A DNA stretch of 64,000 nucleotides from Alphaproteobacteria bacterium (GCA_028285105.1 JANQQE010000030.1:248001-312000), one strand, 5' to 3'. Counted from the stretch's first letter, positions 27,036 to 36,788 are shown. Program-made: numbers and translations. Notes: generated by a model not told the origin, from the letters alone.

Positions 27036-27764
27036 TCAATCGATCATATCCATGAATCGACGCAAGAGCTGATCCGATTCGGGGGTTGGGACTGGGTTGC
27101 TGGTCAGCGTTTCGAATACTGAATCGTCGGGGACGTAGCTCTCTCGATAGAAACCGAGTCTCTCGATCAACCGTTCGGCATCCATCTCGGCATGGAATTG
27201 GGTTCCGTAAACAAGTTTGTCGCGCAGGCGGAAGACTTGGTTGCGACATCGCTGGCTGTATGCCAACTCGACGGCTTGCTCGGGCAGGCGGACGACATAG
27301 TCGTGATGTCCCATGTGTCCGAAAAACGACTTGGGCAGCCCCTCGAATAACGCATCCTTTTCCCCATCGTCGCTTAGCCACAGGTTAAACGTGCCCACCT
27401 CTTCATGGGCGATATCTGTGATGACCGAACCGCCAAGGACCTTTGCGATGAATTGATGACCCCAGCAGGAACCGAACATTGGACGGTCCGTCTCGACAAG
27501 TTTGATCACCAGTTCGGTCATCGGTCCGGTGAAGTCGTAATTCTCAGTGACCGTGTGTGCCCCTGCCCCGCCCAGGATGACAGCCGCATACGGATCGACG
27601 TCGCTGATTTTGATGTTCGGCTCTTGAGTGACGTTGATCGTGTGCAGTTCGACTTTGTCGCGCCCAAGGCGTTCTGCGAAGCAGTCTCGCTCATGCTCGA
27701 CGATGTGCGGCTGATCCCTGACCTGAATCAAGACAACTTTAGTAGCAGCATCTGTTTGCTTCAT
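27036..27764 (-). CDS. Class I glutamine amidotransferase-like protein
   Basis: 242 residues. A stand-alone GATase1 domain with the nucleophile elbow GSCWGHQFIAKVLGG (Cys near 98) and the GTQFHAEMD His/Glu pair near 190, so the Cys-His-Glu triad is complete. The GSxWGHQ elbow and the sequence around VFRLRDKLVYGTQFH resemble GMP-synthase-like amidotransferases, which are often of unknown acceptor (gamma-glutamyl hydrolase or peptidase types occur). No synthetase partner is adjacent. Confidence 0.85.
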   Translation of the reverse strand: MKQTDAATKVVLIQVRDQPHIVEHERDCFAERLGRDKVELHTINVTQEPNIKISDVDPYAAVILGGAGAHTVTENYDFTGPMTELVIKLVETDRPMFGSCWGHQFIAKVLGGSVITDIAHEEVGTFNLWLSDDGEKDALFEGLPKSFFGHMGHHDYVVRLPEQAVELAYSQRCRNQVFRLRDKLVYGTQFHAEMDAERLIERLGFYRESYVPDDSVFETLTSNPVPTPESDQLLRRFMDMID

Positions 27765-28188
27765 TGTTTTCTAAGAACCACCGGTAATGATCAGTTTTTC
27801 AAGCGGGTCACCACACCCGCCACCATTTTTCCAATGGGCCAACTCACGGCAACAAAGCGGTTTACGTCGCAGCTGACTCACGTTTCACAAGCCATCGAAA
27901 GCGTCATGGAAAGGCGAGATGATAGACCAAAACGGACCATCGTTCCAAACCGCCTGACACAATCTCAAACGCACGCACTTCAACGTTCACACACAGGGAT
28001 ACACAACTTCTTACGGGATATGTTGTTTCGTCGGATACCGCTCGCCGTCATGTATGGATATGCTACAAAATCTCGCGAAAAATCGTTAATCCCGCCCGGC
28101 GGGTGGCGTACCGTTCACCGTCGAAGATCGCGGAAAGTTTATTCCGCAATCACACGCGGACAATACAACTCATTGGAGACTCCCGAAC
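27765..28188. other. Intergenic region upstream of the M16 peptidase
   Basis: 424 bases between divergent genes. An open frame crosses it from 27405, but it is the antisense shadow of the amidotransferase. A short GC-rich inverted repeat CCCGCC-C-GGCGGG sits at 28091-28103. No confident promoter. Confidence 0.5.
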
Positions 28189-31044
28189 ATGAACAGGCAA
28201 TTGTTGTCAGCATTGGCAGTCGTCGTTGCTGCCGCCAGCGCGATACCCGTCCGCGCAGAAAACCTTCCAAGTGACGAACGCATCCAGACCGGAAAGTTCG
28301 ATAACGGACTGACTTGGATGTACCGCCAACACGATAATCCTCCCGGACGGATGGCCATGATGATCCATGTGTCCAGCGGTTCACTCAATGAAAAGGAAAG
28401 TCAGCGAGGGCTGGCCCACTTCCTCGAACACATGGCCTTCAACGGAACCGAGAATTTCGCACCAGGCGAGCTCATTAAATTCTTCGAGAGCATCGGCATG
28501 GAATTTGGTGCCGACCTCAACGCATTCACGAGTTTCAATCAGACGTCGTACATGTTGTTCACACCGGAAAACACCGTTGCTCAGGTCGACGAAGGCATGA
28601 TGGCATTGAGCGACTACGTCTTTCGTGCCCTGCTTCTTCAGGAAGAAATCGATAAGGAACGCGGCGTTGTGGTTTCGGAATGGCGTTCGGGACGAGGTGC
28701 ACAGCAGCGTATTTTCGACCAAATACTCAAAAACATGCTGGGCGGTTCGCGCTTTGCCGAGCGACTTCCCATCGGCCTCCCCGAGGTCCTTAAATCGGCC
28801 AACCGCGACGAATTTGAAGATTACTATCGCACGTGGTACCGCCCGGAACTGATGACTTTGATGGTTGTCGGTGACGCACCGCTCGAAAAGATCAAACCAG
28901 TCATGGAAAAATGGTTCGGTCAATACAAAGCCACCGTTCCCGCCCGCAAGCAAGAATCCGCTGAATTCCAAAACTTCACCGAGCAGCGGGCATTTGTGTT
29001 CAGCGATCCAGAACTCTCGGACTGTAATGTCGATCTGTACAACATCAGTGCGGGCCGTCCCCCAGTGACCACTGTCGAACAAGCCCGTGTTGAAATGATC
29101 GAGAGCGTTGCCACCTGGATCGTTAACCGCCGCCTTCAAGAACGCGTACAGAAAGGCTCAGCCACTTATCAAAATGCAAGCACCAGCGTGAGCAGTTTCT
29201 TCAATGAGGCGATGATGGTAAATGCGTCGGCTACCGGTGAACCGGGCACTTGGAACAAGATGCTCGACGAGTTGATCGTCGAAATCTCGCGGGCGAAGCA
29301 ACACGGAATCACTCAGCGCGAGCTTGACCTGGCCAAGAAAGAAATTCTCGCCGACGCCAAGCGCGATGTCGAACGCGAGCCAACACGCAATGCCAAGGGT
29401 CATCTGTTCGAAATGAATAGTTCGGTCACCAATGGCGAACCGGTCCTCTCCGCCAAGCAGCAACTCGAACTGACCGAACGCCTCCTGCCGACAATCACAA
29501 CCGATGAATTGACCAAAGCGTTCTCGACGCACTTCGGCGTCAACACTTTTGCATACATTGTGACCGCCCCCAAGAAGGATGGCATCAAGCTACCGACATC
29601 CGAAGAAGTGTTGGCCGCTGCAAAGTCAGCATGGAATTTGAAGACGGAACCGATCAAGGAAGACACCACCCCGACCGAACTGCTCGCCGCCGCTCCAAAA
29701 GCCGGTAAGGTTGCTGAAAAGCAAACCGACGAAGATCTCAAGATCACCAGCGCCTGGCTCGACAACGGCGTCCGTGTCCATCACCGCTTTATGGATTACA
29801 AAAAAGATCAGGTGATGATGAGCATCAACCTGGCGGGCGGTCGTATTGAAGAAAACGAATCGAATCGCGGTGAGATCGAATTGGCGGCATACGCCCTTTC
29901 CGCTCAGCCAGCCACCGGGCGACTGACTTCGACCAACGTTCGCGATATTATGACCGGTCACACGATCGGTGTGGGTGTGTCGCCGACAACGGACACGGTG
30001 ATGCTCAGCGTGATGGGCTCGCCCAAGGAACTCGAAACCGGACTCCAGTTGGCCCACGCACTGTTGACCGATGGCAAGATCGAAGAGAGCGCCGTCAACG
30101 TTTGGCGTCAACGACAAAAGCAGCAACGCATTTTTGCACAGGCCCTGCCGCAATTTAAGGCCATCGAATCGTTGATGGATGCCGTCTCAGGTGGTGATGT
30201 TCGCATGACACCACTGCTTCCGGAAGATCGCGTCGAAGCGTTGAACGCGAAAGATGCTCAGAAGCGATGGAACGAGCTGGCCGCCAAGGCACCGATCGAA
30301 GTTGCGATCGTCGGCGAGATTCCGCTCGATCAAGCAATGGCACTCGCCAGTCAATACGTTGGTTCGCTTCCAAAACGTGAACGCAAAGCAACGCACATCG
30401 ATGCGCTGCGTTCCCTTGCTCGCAAAGAGGGACCGCACAATCGCAATGTCGAGGTCAACACCATGACCGAAAAGGGAATGGCCATCGCCGGCTTCGTTGG
30501 ATGCGAAGCTCAGAATGTGCATGACAGCCGCGCTTTGGAATTGTCGTCTGAAATTCTGACGAGCCGTCTAATCAAACGCATTCGCGAAGAGTTGGCGATC
30601 GTTTACTCATTGAGCGCCATGAATCAACCGTCCAGCGCATTTCGCGATTCGGGCATGTTCATGTCGCAAGCACCCTGCGAACCAACGAAGGCACAACAAG
30701 TCGTCGAAGAAGCCCATAAGATTTTCGATGCGTTCGCCAAGAACGGACCTTCCGAAGAAGAATTGAGCAACGCAAAGAAGCAAGTCAAGAACAACCTCGA
30801 CGAAGAAATGAAGGAACCGGGATACTGGTTCAGCGTGTTGCAGAAGCTCGATTACCACGGCATGAAACTCGCCGACGAGAAGGTTCTGCCAGATGTCTAT
30901 GACACGTTCACAACCAAGGAATTGGTCAATGTCTTCGGAAAGTATTACAAGCCAAGTCGCCAGTTCCGCGTGACAGCCGTCCCGTCAGGAACCGACGCCG
31001 AAGCCAAGGAGGCAGCCAAGACGGCCGCGGCAACACCGTCGTAA
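28189..31044 (+). CDS. Secreted M16 (insulinase/pitrilysin) metallopeptidase
   Basis: 951 residues with a signal peptide (1-23, cut near VRAEN) and GGAGA before the ATG. Two tandem M16 units are fused. The first has the inverted zinc motif HFLEH at about 77-81 and the downstream EEIDKERGVVVSEW Glu region, plus MNVGDAP-type M16_C structure. The second half (about 525-951) has the degenerate unit with ELAIVYSLSA and AIAGFVGC. Likely a periplasmic or secreted oligopeptidase. A strong terminator follows the stop. Confidence 0.93.
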   Translation: MNRQLLSALAVVVAAASAIPVRAENLPSDERIQTGKFDNGLTWMYRQHDNPPGRMAMMIHVSSGSLNEKESQRGLAHFLEHMAFNGTENFAPGELIKFFESIGMEFGADLNAFTSFNQTSYMLFTPENTVAQVDEGMMALSDYVFRALLLQEEIDKERGVVVSEWRSGRGAQQRIFDQILKNMLGGSRFAERLPIGLPEVLKSANRDEFEDYYRTWYRPELMTLMVVGDAPLEKIKPVMEKWFGQYKATVPARKQESAEFQNFTEQRAFVFSDPELSDCNVDLYNISAGRPPVTTVEQARVEMIESVATWIVNRRLQERVQKGSATYQNASTSVSSFFNEAMMVNASATGEPGTWNKMLDELIVEISRAKQHGITQRELDLAKKEILADAKRDVEREPTRNAKGHLFEMNSSVTNGEPVLSAKQQLELTERLLPTITTDELTKAFSTHFGVNTFAYIVTAPKKDGIKLPTSEEVLAAAKSAWNLKTEPIKEDTTPTELLAAAPKAGKVAEKQTDEDLKITSAWLDNGVRVHHRFMDYKKDQVMMSINLAGGRIEENESNRGEIELAAYALSAQPATGRLTSTNVRDIMTGHTIGVGVSPTTDTVMLSVMGSPKELETGLQLAHALLTDGKIEESAVNVWRQRQKQQRIFAQALPQFKAIESLMDAVSGGDVRMTPLLPEDRVEALNAKDAQKRWNELAAKAPIEVAIVGEIPLDQAMALASQYVGSLPKRERKATHIDALRSLARKEGPHNRNVEVNTMTEKGMAIAGFVGCEAQNVHDSRALELSSEILTSRLIKRIREELAIVYSLSAMNQPSSAFRDSGMFMSQAPCEPTKAQQVVEEAHKIFDAFAKNGPSEEELSNAKKQVKNNLDEEMKEPGYWFSVLQKLDYHGMKLADEKVLPDVYDTFTTKELVNVFGKYYKPSRQFRVTAVPSGTDAEAKEAAKTAAATPS

Positions 31045-31075
31045 ACGGCGGCAATCTCAACCGAAAGTGTTCATC

Positions 31076-31110
31076 AAGAGTCCGTCGGGAAATCCCGGCG
31101 GGCTCTTTCT
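31076..31110 (+). terminator. Rho-independent terminator after the M16 gene
   Basis: A 15-base stem (AAGAGTCCGTCGGGA with TCCCGGCGGGCTCTT, two G-U pairs) and a 2-base gap, followed by TCTT. Confidence 0.8.
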
Positions 31111-31294
31111 TGGTTGAAGGGCACACGCTTGTCGATGAAACCATGCGCAGGAACTTGTACGCCATTGTCATTCAAAATCACAAGGCTTGCCACAACGTCA
31201 ATTGTGAACATAGAATCAATGAGCGTGGCAGAAATGTCGCAACCGAACGCGTCGATTGGACCATCAACCCCGAACGTCAAGACAGGTAGCCCCA

Positions 31295-31444
31295 GTGGAC
31301 GGAACCGTATTCTGGATCATAGCCGCCGTAGTCTTCGCCCTGATCTTCGCACGCGCCCCCCGAAACTGCTGCCGCTCATGCGGATTCAAAAACCGAACCA
31401 TCGCAAGATTTTGCAGCAAATGCGGCAACAGGATAAAGCGATAG
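31295..31444 (+). CDS. Small single-pass membrane zinc-ribbon protein
   Basis: 49 residues from GTG 31295. One membrane segment (VFWIIAAVVFALIFA) is followed by CCRSCGFKN and RFCSKCGNRIKR, a four-Cys zinc ribbon of the double-CxxC kind. A weak AGG lies 8 bases upstream. It ends 13 bases before another zinc-ribbon membrane protein in the same direction. Function unknown. Confidence 0.55.
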   Translation: MDGTVFWIIAAVVFALIFARAPRNCCRSCGFKNRTIARFCSKCGNRIKR

Positions 31445-31457
31445 TAAGCGATCTGGT

Positions 31458-31790
31458 ATGGGCCGAGTAATACTGGTCATCACTGTTGGACTCATCGTCT
31501 ATGTGACAACAATCATATTCGCCCACGTCTTAATAAAACAATTCGACGATCAAATCACTGGATTCGTGTTTCCATCAAAAGGGCGTAGTCCACACCCACG
31601 TGTAAAGGAAATGGTAGTCGGACTCGGTCGATTGCTCGTTGCATCGATATGCGCAAGCGTTGCAATGACCCACACTACTGGTCGCTTCCGCATCGAAACG
31701 TACGGAGTGTGTATTAGGTGCGGCTACAATTTAACCGGAAACATGTCCGGCCGATGCCCCGAATGCGGAACGGACGTCGATACGGCATGA
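31458..31790 (+). CDS. Membrane zinc-ribbon protein, planctomycete type
   Basis: 110 residues. Two membrane segments (about 4-27 and 54-70) and a C-terminal zinc ribbon CIRCGYNLTGNMSGRCPECGT, a signature common in Planctomycetota membrane proteins. Probably cotranscribed with the preceding small zinc-ribbon gene. Role unknown. Confidence 0.75.
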   Translation: MGRVILVITVGLIVYVTTIIFAHVLIKQFDDQITGFVFPSKGRSPHPRVKEMVVGLGRLLVASICASVAMTHTTGRFRIETYGVCIRCGYNLTGNMSGRCPECGTDVDTA

Positions 31791-31832
31791 ATTCATTTTA
31801 GCGCGTGAAACCATTCAAAGAGCGTCCGTGAT

Positions 31833-33764
31833 CTACCCGCTATTTGTCGCCGATTCGGTTGCTTCAAGATTCAGCTTGCTCTCGAAGAAGTCGGCTAGCC
31901 TTTGGTAGAACTCTACGCGGTTTTCTTCTTTGCGGAAGCCGTGGCCTTCGTCCTCGAAGATCAACAGCTCCGAGTCCTGGTTTCGTTTTTTGAGGGCTTC
32001 GTGAAGTTGCTCGGCTTCGTGGACCGGGACGCGCGGGTCGTTGCGGCCGTGCGCAATGAGGATCGGCGTTTCGATGCGATCTACCAATCGGATCGGGCTG
32101 ATGGATTCCAGGAACTCCGGATCGGTGAGGGGTCCATACTCGACCTCTCGCAGTTTGCGTCGGTAGGCTTTGGTGCGTTCGAGGAACGTTTTGAAGTTAA
32201 CGATGCCGACGACATCGCATGCCGCACCGAAAAGTTCCGGGGCTTGCGTGATCGTTGCGACAACCATAAACCCGCCGTAACTGCCGCCATATGCCGCGAC
32301 CATTTTCGGCTTGCTGTAACCGTTATCGACGAGCCACTGAGCGGCTTGCACGCCGTCGCGGACGCTGTCCATACGCTTTTTGTAATTGTCCATCTCCAGA
32401 TAGCGTTTGCCGTATCCGCTGCTACCGCGCACATTTGGAGCCATCACGCCGAAACCGCGCGACAGAAAATACTGAAAGCTGCGAACGAGTCCCGGGCGAA
32501 ACTGCGACTCGGGTCCGCCGTGGAAGCTGACGATGAACGGAATTGCCTTGCCCTTCTCATAACCCTTGGGCGTGTAAAGAAATGCGGGTACTTTCAAACC
32601 GTCGAACGATTTGTAGCGGATCAACTCGGGTAGGCTGAAGCGCGCGAGGTCGATGCCTTGAAGCTCGGCTTCGGTCATCGCAACCGGGGCACTTTTCGGA
32701 TCGGTTCGCGACCATTTGAAGATCACGCCGGGATCGTTCGAGCTTTCCACGCGGTATAAAACGTCATCGCCGCGAAGGCGAACGTTCCCGATGATGCCCT
32801 TCTTACATGGTGGACCGTCAACCGGTTTGAAATCGGGCAGCGCTCGCAAGTGCATCGTACGATAACCGTCTTCGTTGAGCATGATCGCAGCCAACGTTCG
32901 ATCGCGACTCATCGCCACGCCATCGACTTCGTGCTGGTCAAACTCGGGCGCGACGGGCGTAAGCATTCCGGTAGCCAACTCGAGTTTGCGAAGCGTCCGC
33001 AAGTCGCCTCGATGGTTCGTCCCGACCAGAAACGTTTTTCCGTCGGCTAAATATCCTTCGGGACTAAACGAACATTGTTCATCTGTTGGGGTGACTTCAC
33101 GGGCTAATCCCGATTTGAGATCGACTTCGAACAATTGAGAGTACGTCGATGAGTTGTACTTACCGACCATCAACCGCGACTGATCCGGGCTGAAATCGGC
33201 AGGGAAAAAGTAACCGCTCTTATCATGCACACACTTCGACGCGCGGGATTCGAGATCGTACACATACACGTAGAAATCATTTTTGGAGTCTTTGTTGGCT
33301 CGGTATGCAAACGCCTTCGAATCGGGCCGCCATATTACCGATCCGAATACCGTTTCGCGATCGACCAGCAACGGTTCGATCTTGTCGGTCTTGGTGTCGA
33401 GCAGGTAGAGATCGTTCTGCTCATCGCCACCGATCGACGCACCGATCACAATCCACGCCCCATCATCGGATAATGAATAGCCACCGATGCCATCTTGAAA
33501 ACGGGTTAGCAATTTGCTCGCATCCGTGGGTGTGGATTTGCGAAACAGTTGGTACACGCCGTCCGGATCGTCGATGTAATAGAACGAACCGTTGGGCGCG
33601 AGGTCGCCGGAACTTGGGGCGCTGATCTTGATGAACTGCGCCATGCTCGGGGACTTGTCTGCACCGATGCATTGTTTTGAATTCATGACCAATGTTCCAA
33701 AAGCCAATACCAGCGGCATCACCGCGACGCGCAAGTTGCGTACGCTTGCGAATTGAAGCGTCAT
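31833..33764 (-). CDS. S9-family prolyl oligopeptidase-like peptidase
   Basis: 643 residues with an N-terminal signal-like segment (about 12-34). A TolB-like beta-propeller (about 50-370) is followed by the alpha/beta-hydrolase domain (380-635) with SFHGGPESQ, the nucleophile elbow GGSYGGFM, GRNDPRVP (Asp) and DEGHGF (His), a complete Ser-Asp-His triad. Likely a periplasmic acylaminoacyl- or dipeptidyl-peptidase. The ATG overlaps the stop of a short upstream ORF (ATGA), with GGAAAGGGG before it. Confidence 0.92.
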   Translation of the reverse strand: MTLQFASVRNLRVAVMPLVLAFGTLVMNSKQCIGADKSPSMAQFIKISAPSSGDLAPNGSFYYIDDPDGVYQLFRKSTPTDASKLLTRFQDGIGGYSLSDDGAWIVIGASIGGDEQNDLYLLDTKTDKIEPLLVDRETVFGSVIWRPDSKAFAYRANKDSKNDFYVYVYDLESRASKCVHDKSGYFFPADFSPDQSRLMVGKYNSSTYSQLFEVDLKSGLAREVTPTDEQCSFSPEGYLADGKTFLVGTNHRGDLRTLRKLELATGMLTPVAPEFDQHEVDGVAMSRDRTLAAIMLNEDGYRTMHLRALPDFKPVDGPPCKKGIIGNVRLRGDDVLYRVESSNDPGVIFKWSRTDPKSAPVAMTEAELQGIDLARFSLPELIRYKSFDGLKVPAFLYTPKGYEKGKAIPFIVSFHGGPESQFRPGLVRSFQYFLSRGFGVMAPNVRGSSGYGKRYLEMDNYKKRMDSVRDGVQAAQWLVDNGYSKPKMVAAYGGSYGGFMVVATITQAPELFGAACDVVGIVNFKTFLERTKAYRRKLREVEYGPLTDPEFLESISPIRLVDRIETPILIAHGRNDPRVPVHEAEQLHEALKKRNQDSELLIFEDEGHGFRKEENRVEFYQRLADFFESKLNLEATESATNSG

Positions 33765-33979
33765 TTGCGACCCCTTTCCTCAATCGGCCCATCGAGTTGG
33801 ACCTGCTGTTTCTTCAGTTTGAAAACGCGGATTTCGATGCCCCAGAGGTTAGTCGCGATCGGTATCGACGCCAATCGCCAGCCGCCCCCGAAGATGTAAT
33901 CTCTTGTAAGCAAAAGCGTTACGACCTTGGGCAACCGACCGTTGCACAGATTCAGACCGATCAAAATCCGAAACGCCAT
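33761..33979 (-). CDS. Short hypothetical ORF coupled to the S9 peptidase gene
   Basis: 72 residues. An AAGGG ribosome site lies 6 bases before its ATG and its stop overlaps the peptidase start as ATGA. The sequence (RDYIFGGGWRLASIPIATNLWGIEIRVFKLKKQQVQ) has no recognised family and no membrane segment. The overlap and ribosome site favour a real gene or a leader ORF; the composition alone does not prove it. Confidence 0.45.
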   Translation of the reverse strand: MAFRILIGLNLCNGRLPKVVTLLLTRDYIFGGGWRLASIPIATNLWGIEIRVFKLKKQQVQLDGPIEERGRK

Positions 33980-34338
33980 TTTTTGCCCTTATTAAGGGGG
34001 GTGCGGTGAGGTGACGATAACAAAGGTGGTTATCGGACAGTCTCGCCCCACTGCGACCCGCGAGAATTCGCACAGATTGGAGCCAGACTCTGGTCGGGAG
34101 GCCTTTTCCCAAGCGGTTTTCATAACTACTCGAACTCGAACCGCGCTCCGATGAATCAGGTTACGGCGCTATTGGTTGACCTTCGGTGAAGATCGCCTGC
34201 ATTGCGACAGGCATCGACCGGCTGCGATCCGAAGCGCCGCGGCGCTGATCCGGACGACCACCCGCCGATTTCCCATCGCGCGATGCGTGGGTAAACGAAT
34301 CTCGCAACGAGGCGAATGTCCCAACGAGGCGAAGAGAG
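33980..34338. other. Intergenic region, nothing recognised
   Basis: 359 bases between divergent units. No convincing promoter, hairpin or small gene was seen. Confidence 0.5.
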
Positions 34339-35565
34339 ATGATGAAATCTACACGGTATACAACCAGACAGCAGTCACGTATCGCAGATTGTTGTGGACT
34401 TACGTTGATGACGCTTGCCATTGCGATTGGCGGCATCGCCGGGTGTTCGCAATTGCATGACGACTCGCATCCCGTTCAAAACGATGACTCGCAAGAGACG
34501 CCGTTTGTGCCAGCTGACCCCGATCGCGAACCGATGCTTGCATCTTCAACACCGCACGGACTGAGCGAATTCAGCGCGACACCGTTGCAGGATGACGTCC
34601 CGTTTGAACCGCGCACCATCCGATCGTTGCGGCAACACTCGTTTACATCCGAAGGCTCTGACTCCGATGCAAGCATCAGCCCCGGTGGCGATACGATGGT
34701 CTTCGCATCCACCCGTCACAACACCGCACCCGACATTTATACGAAGTCTGTCGATGGTGTGGCAGTCACCCAGTTGACAGCCGACCCGTCATGGGACGTC
34801 CAACCGGTGTATAGTCCCGATGGCACGCAGATCGCATTCAGCAGCAATCGCAGCGGAAACTGGGACATCTGGATCATCGACCTCAAGGGCCGTACGCCCA
34901 TCCAGATCACCGACGAACCGGGCGATGAAGTGCATCCGTCATGGTCGCCCGATGGCAAGCAACTCGTATACTCACGCCTGCCCCCGCGCGGACAATGGGA
35001 GTTGTGGGTCACCGAAACATCGACGTCGGCGACCCGCCGCTTCATTGGGTATGGCCTGTTTCCAACTTGGGCACCGATGGGCGACACGATCGCTTTTCAG
35101 CGCGCTCGTAGCCGCGGAAGCCAATGGTTCAGCATCTGGACGGTTCAGCTCGAAGGCGGCGAACCCGGGTATCCGACCGAAGTCGCAGCCAGCGCCGAAG
35201 CAGCGTTGATCACGCCGGCATGGAGTCCGGACGGTACGAAGCTCGCCTTCGCATCTGTCGGACCAAGCCTTACAGGTTCCGATCCGGCATCGCTCGCTGC
35301 GCCGCAATCGGACATCTTCGTGGTCAATTTAAATGGCAGTAACAAGCAGAAATTGACGGACGGGCATTCGGCCAATTTTGCGCCTGTCTGGTCGAATGAC
35401 GGGCGCGTGTACTTCTCCACGACGCGCGGCGGACCCGAAACCATCTGGTCGGTCAACCCAAACGATGCGGCGATGGATGCCCCACCGGCCGGATCAACCG
35501 TGGACGCCCCGATCAGGCAAAATCCGCCGCAGATATCGGACGTGGGATTGGCCAAGGACGTTTAG
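34339..35565 (+). CDS. TolB-like PD40 beta-propeller lipoprotein
   Basis: 408 residues; GAAGAGAG precedes the ATG pair. The N-terminus has a lipobox GGIAGC (Cys about 36). About six WD40-like/PD40 blades follow from residue 110, marked by repeated SPDG.. motifs (VYSPDGTQIAFSSNRSG, SWSPDGKQLVYSR, AWSPDGTKLAFAS). This resembles the propeller domain of TolB but lacks its N-terminal domain. It may bind a partner or peptidoglycan-associated protein in the periplasm. A second lipoprotein gene follows in the same direction. Confidence 0.83.
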   Translation: MMKSTRYTTRQQSRIADCCGLTLMTLAIAIGGIAGCSQLHDDSHPVQNDDSQETPFVPADPDREPMLASSTPHGLSEFSATPLQDDVPFEPRTIRSLRQHSFTSEGSDSDASISPGGDTMVFASTRHNTAPDIYTKSVDGVAVTQLTADPSWDVQPVYSPDGTQIAFSSNRSGNWDIWIIDLKGRTPIQITDEPGDEVHPSWSPDGKQLVYSRLPPRGQWELWVTETSTSATRRFIGYGLFPTWAPMGDTIAFQRARSRGSQWFSIWTVQLEGGEPGYPTEVAASAEAALITPAWSPDGTKLAFASVGPSLTGSDPASLAAPQSDIFVVNLNGSNKQKLTDGHSANFAPVWSNDGRVYFSTTRGGPETIWSVNPNDAAMDAPPAGSTVDAPIRQNPPQISDVGLAKDV

Positions 35566-35690
35566 CGAAATCCACCGACAGAAACAACGGTCGATGCCCG
35601 TTCAACCAGGGTTGAGCGGAATCGAACATAAGGGCTTGTAGATTCAGCGATACCGAAACTTAGACGATGTTTGCAAGAGATGCATGAGGC

Positions 35691-36458
35691 ATGAATTCAG
35701 TTCGATCATGGAAGATCAAAACCAAGCGACGTCTCGACCGCCGCTACCTCGTTGCCTTGGTGACATGCGTTGTCACTATCGGCACGGGCGGATGCAGTCG
35801 AAAATCGGCAGATACGACGCAACTTCGCAACCCATGGATGGGTTCAATGCGGATCGCGGTGGCACCGGCGCTGAACTTCAGCGGGTCGCGCGACTTCGAC
35901 GCCGAAATCGTCGCCGACATCATGGCCAGCGAACTCAGCCACGTGGACGGTTTCGTGGTCATTCCGGTCAGTCGTGCCTTAAGCGTTCTCGCCCAGCAGG
36001 GTCGAGATCGAGTTCAATCGCCCGATCAGGCGGTCGAAGTGATGCAGGCCCTTGGGGCAGAGGCTATTTTGGTTTTTGCAGTCACGGAGTATGACCCCTA
36101 TGAACCGCCAATCGTTGGTATCACAGCGCAGATCTATGGAAACGCCTACGACAACCGGTTCGCCCGCGTCGATCCGGTACAAGCGTCGCGCTCTGCTACG
36201 CCCGTGGGAGTGTACGACGTGGCAGCCCCCGACGAACCAGTCGCACAATCGTCACAAGTGTTCAATGCCGCACACGAACCCGTCGTTAGAGCCGTAAAAA
36301 CGTTTGCGCGGCTTCGCGGTGCAGACGACAGTGCATTCGGTTGGAAAAAATACCTGATAAGTCAGGAACATTATCTAAGGTTCTGCTGTCAGGCCACGAT
36401 AAAAGAACTAGTGCAGACCGGATACGGCCCCGAAGCATTGACCGCATCCAGCAATTAA
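35691..36458 (+). CDS. Lipoprotein with TolB/CsgG-type N-terminal-like domain
   Basis: 255 residues; signal segment and lipobox-like GTGGC (Cys about 35). The body MRIAVAPALNFSGSRDFDAEIVADIMASEL...VIPVSRALSVLAQQG...AVEVMQALGAEAILVFAVTEY follows the pattern of lipoproteins that assemble or gate secretion (CsgG, PelC, TolB-N): a strand IAVAPALNFSG, a helix with a conserved FD, and ALGAEAIL near 120. A C-terminal region of about 60 residues has no family. Co-directional with the propeller lipoprotein 125 bases upstream, which together could reproduce the two halves of TolB on separate polypeptides. Confidence 0.7.
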   Translation: MNSVRSWKIKTKRRLDRRYLVALVTCVVTIGTGGCSRKSADTTQLRNPWMGSMRIAVAPALNFSGSRDFDAEIVADIMASELSHVDGFVVIPVSRALSVLAQQGRDRVQSPDQAVEVMQALGAEAILVFAVTEYDPYEPPIVGITAQIYGNAYDNRFARVDPVQASRSATPVGVYDVAAPDEPVAQSSQVFNAAHEPVVRAVKTFARLRGADDSAFGWKKYLISQEHYLRFCCQATIKELVQTGYGPEALTASSN

Positions 36459-36473
36459 AAGAGCGTAGACGCC

Positions 36474-36689
36474 ATGAAAACGATCAGACAATTATCTCTG
36501 GTGAAAGGGTCGCAGCGATACATCTTTCGTTATCCCGCTGGCCAGGAAGCCGATGTCATTGATCGCTTTGCGGATCTGGCATCGAACCGCAAGAACGAAT
36601 TCGACTGGTTCGATGCGGCTGTCCTGAGCTATCAAATGGGGCGGCGTTTGGAGACGGAACTCGACCTTAAGCATGCCGGATCGCTGTAG
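36474..36689 (+). CDS. Conserved-looking small hypothetical protein
   Basis: 71 residues, 15 bases after the preceding lipoprotein gene. MKTIRQLSLVKGSQRYIFRY at the start, then a helix and NRKNEFDWFDAAVLSYQMGRR; no membrane segment, no Cys. The pattern looks like a small planctomycete-restricted family, but I cannot name it. Probably cotranscribed with the gene upstream. Confidence 0.7.
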   Translation: MKTIRQLSLVKGSQRYIFRYPAGQEADVIDRFADLASNRKNEFDWFDAAVLSYQMGRRLETELDLKHAGSL

Positions 36690-36788
36690 ATCGGGCGTGG
36701 TGTTGTAGAGAAGGACTGGTATGAACCGGCTCAGGCACTGACCCTGCCTGCCAATTGTAGTTTGGATTTCGCCGATGTGTATATTCTC

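Noticed and set aside
27405-28274. 289-residue plus-strand frame across the amidotransferase and intergenic region
   Set aside because: Mostly antisense to a gene with a complete catalytic triad, and it runs into the M16 gene in another frame.
28381-29139. 252-residue minus-strand frame
   Set aside because: Shadow of the M16 peptidase.
31902-32633. 243-residue plus-strand frame
   Set aside because: Shadow of the S9 peptidase catalytic domain.
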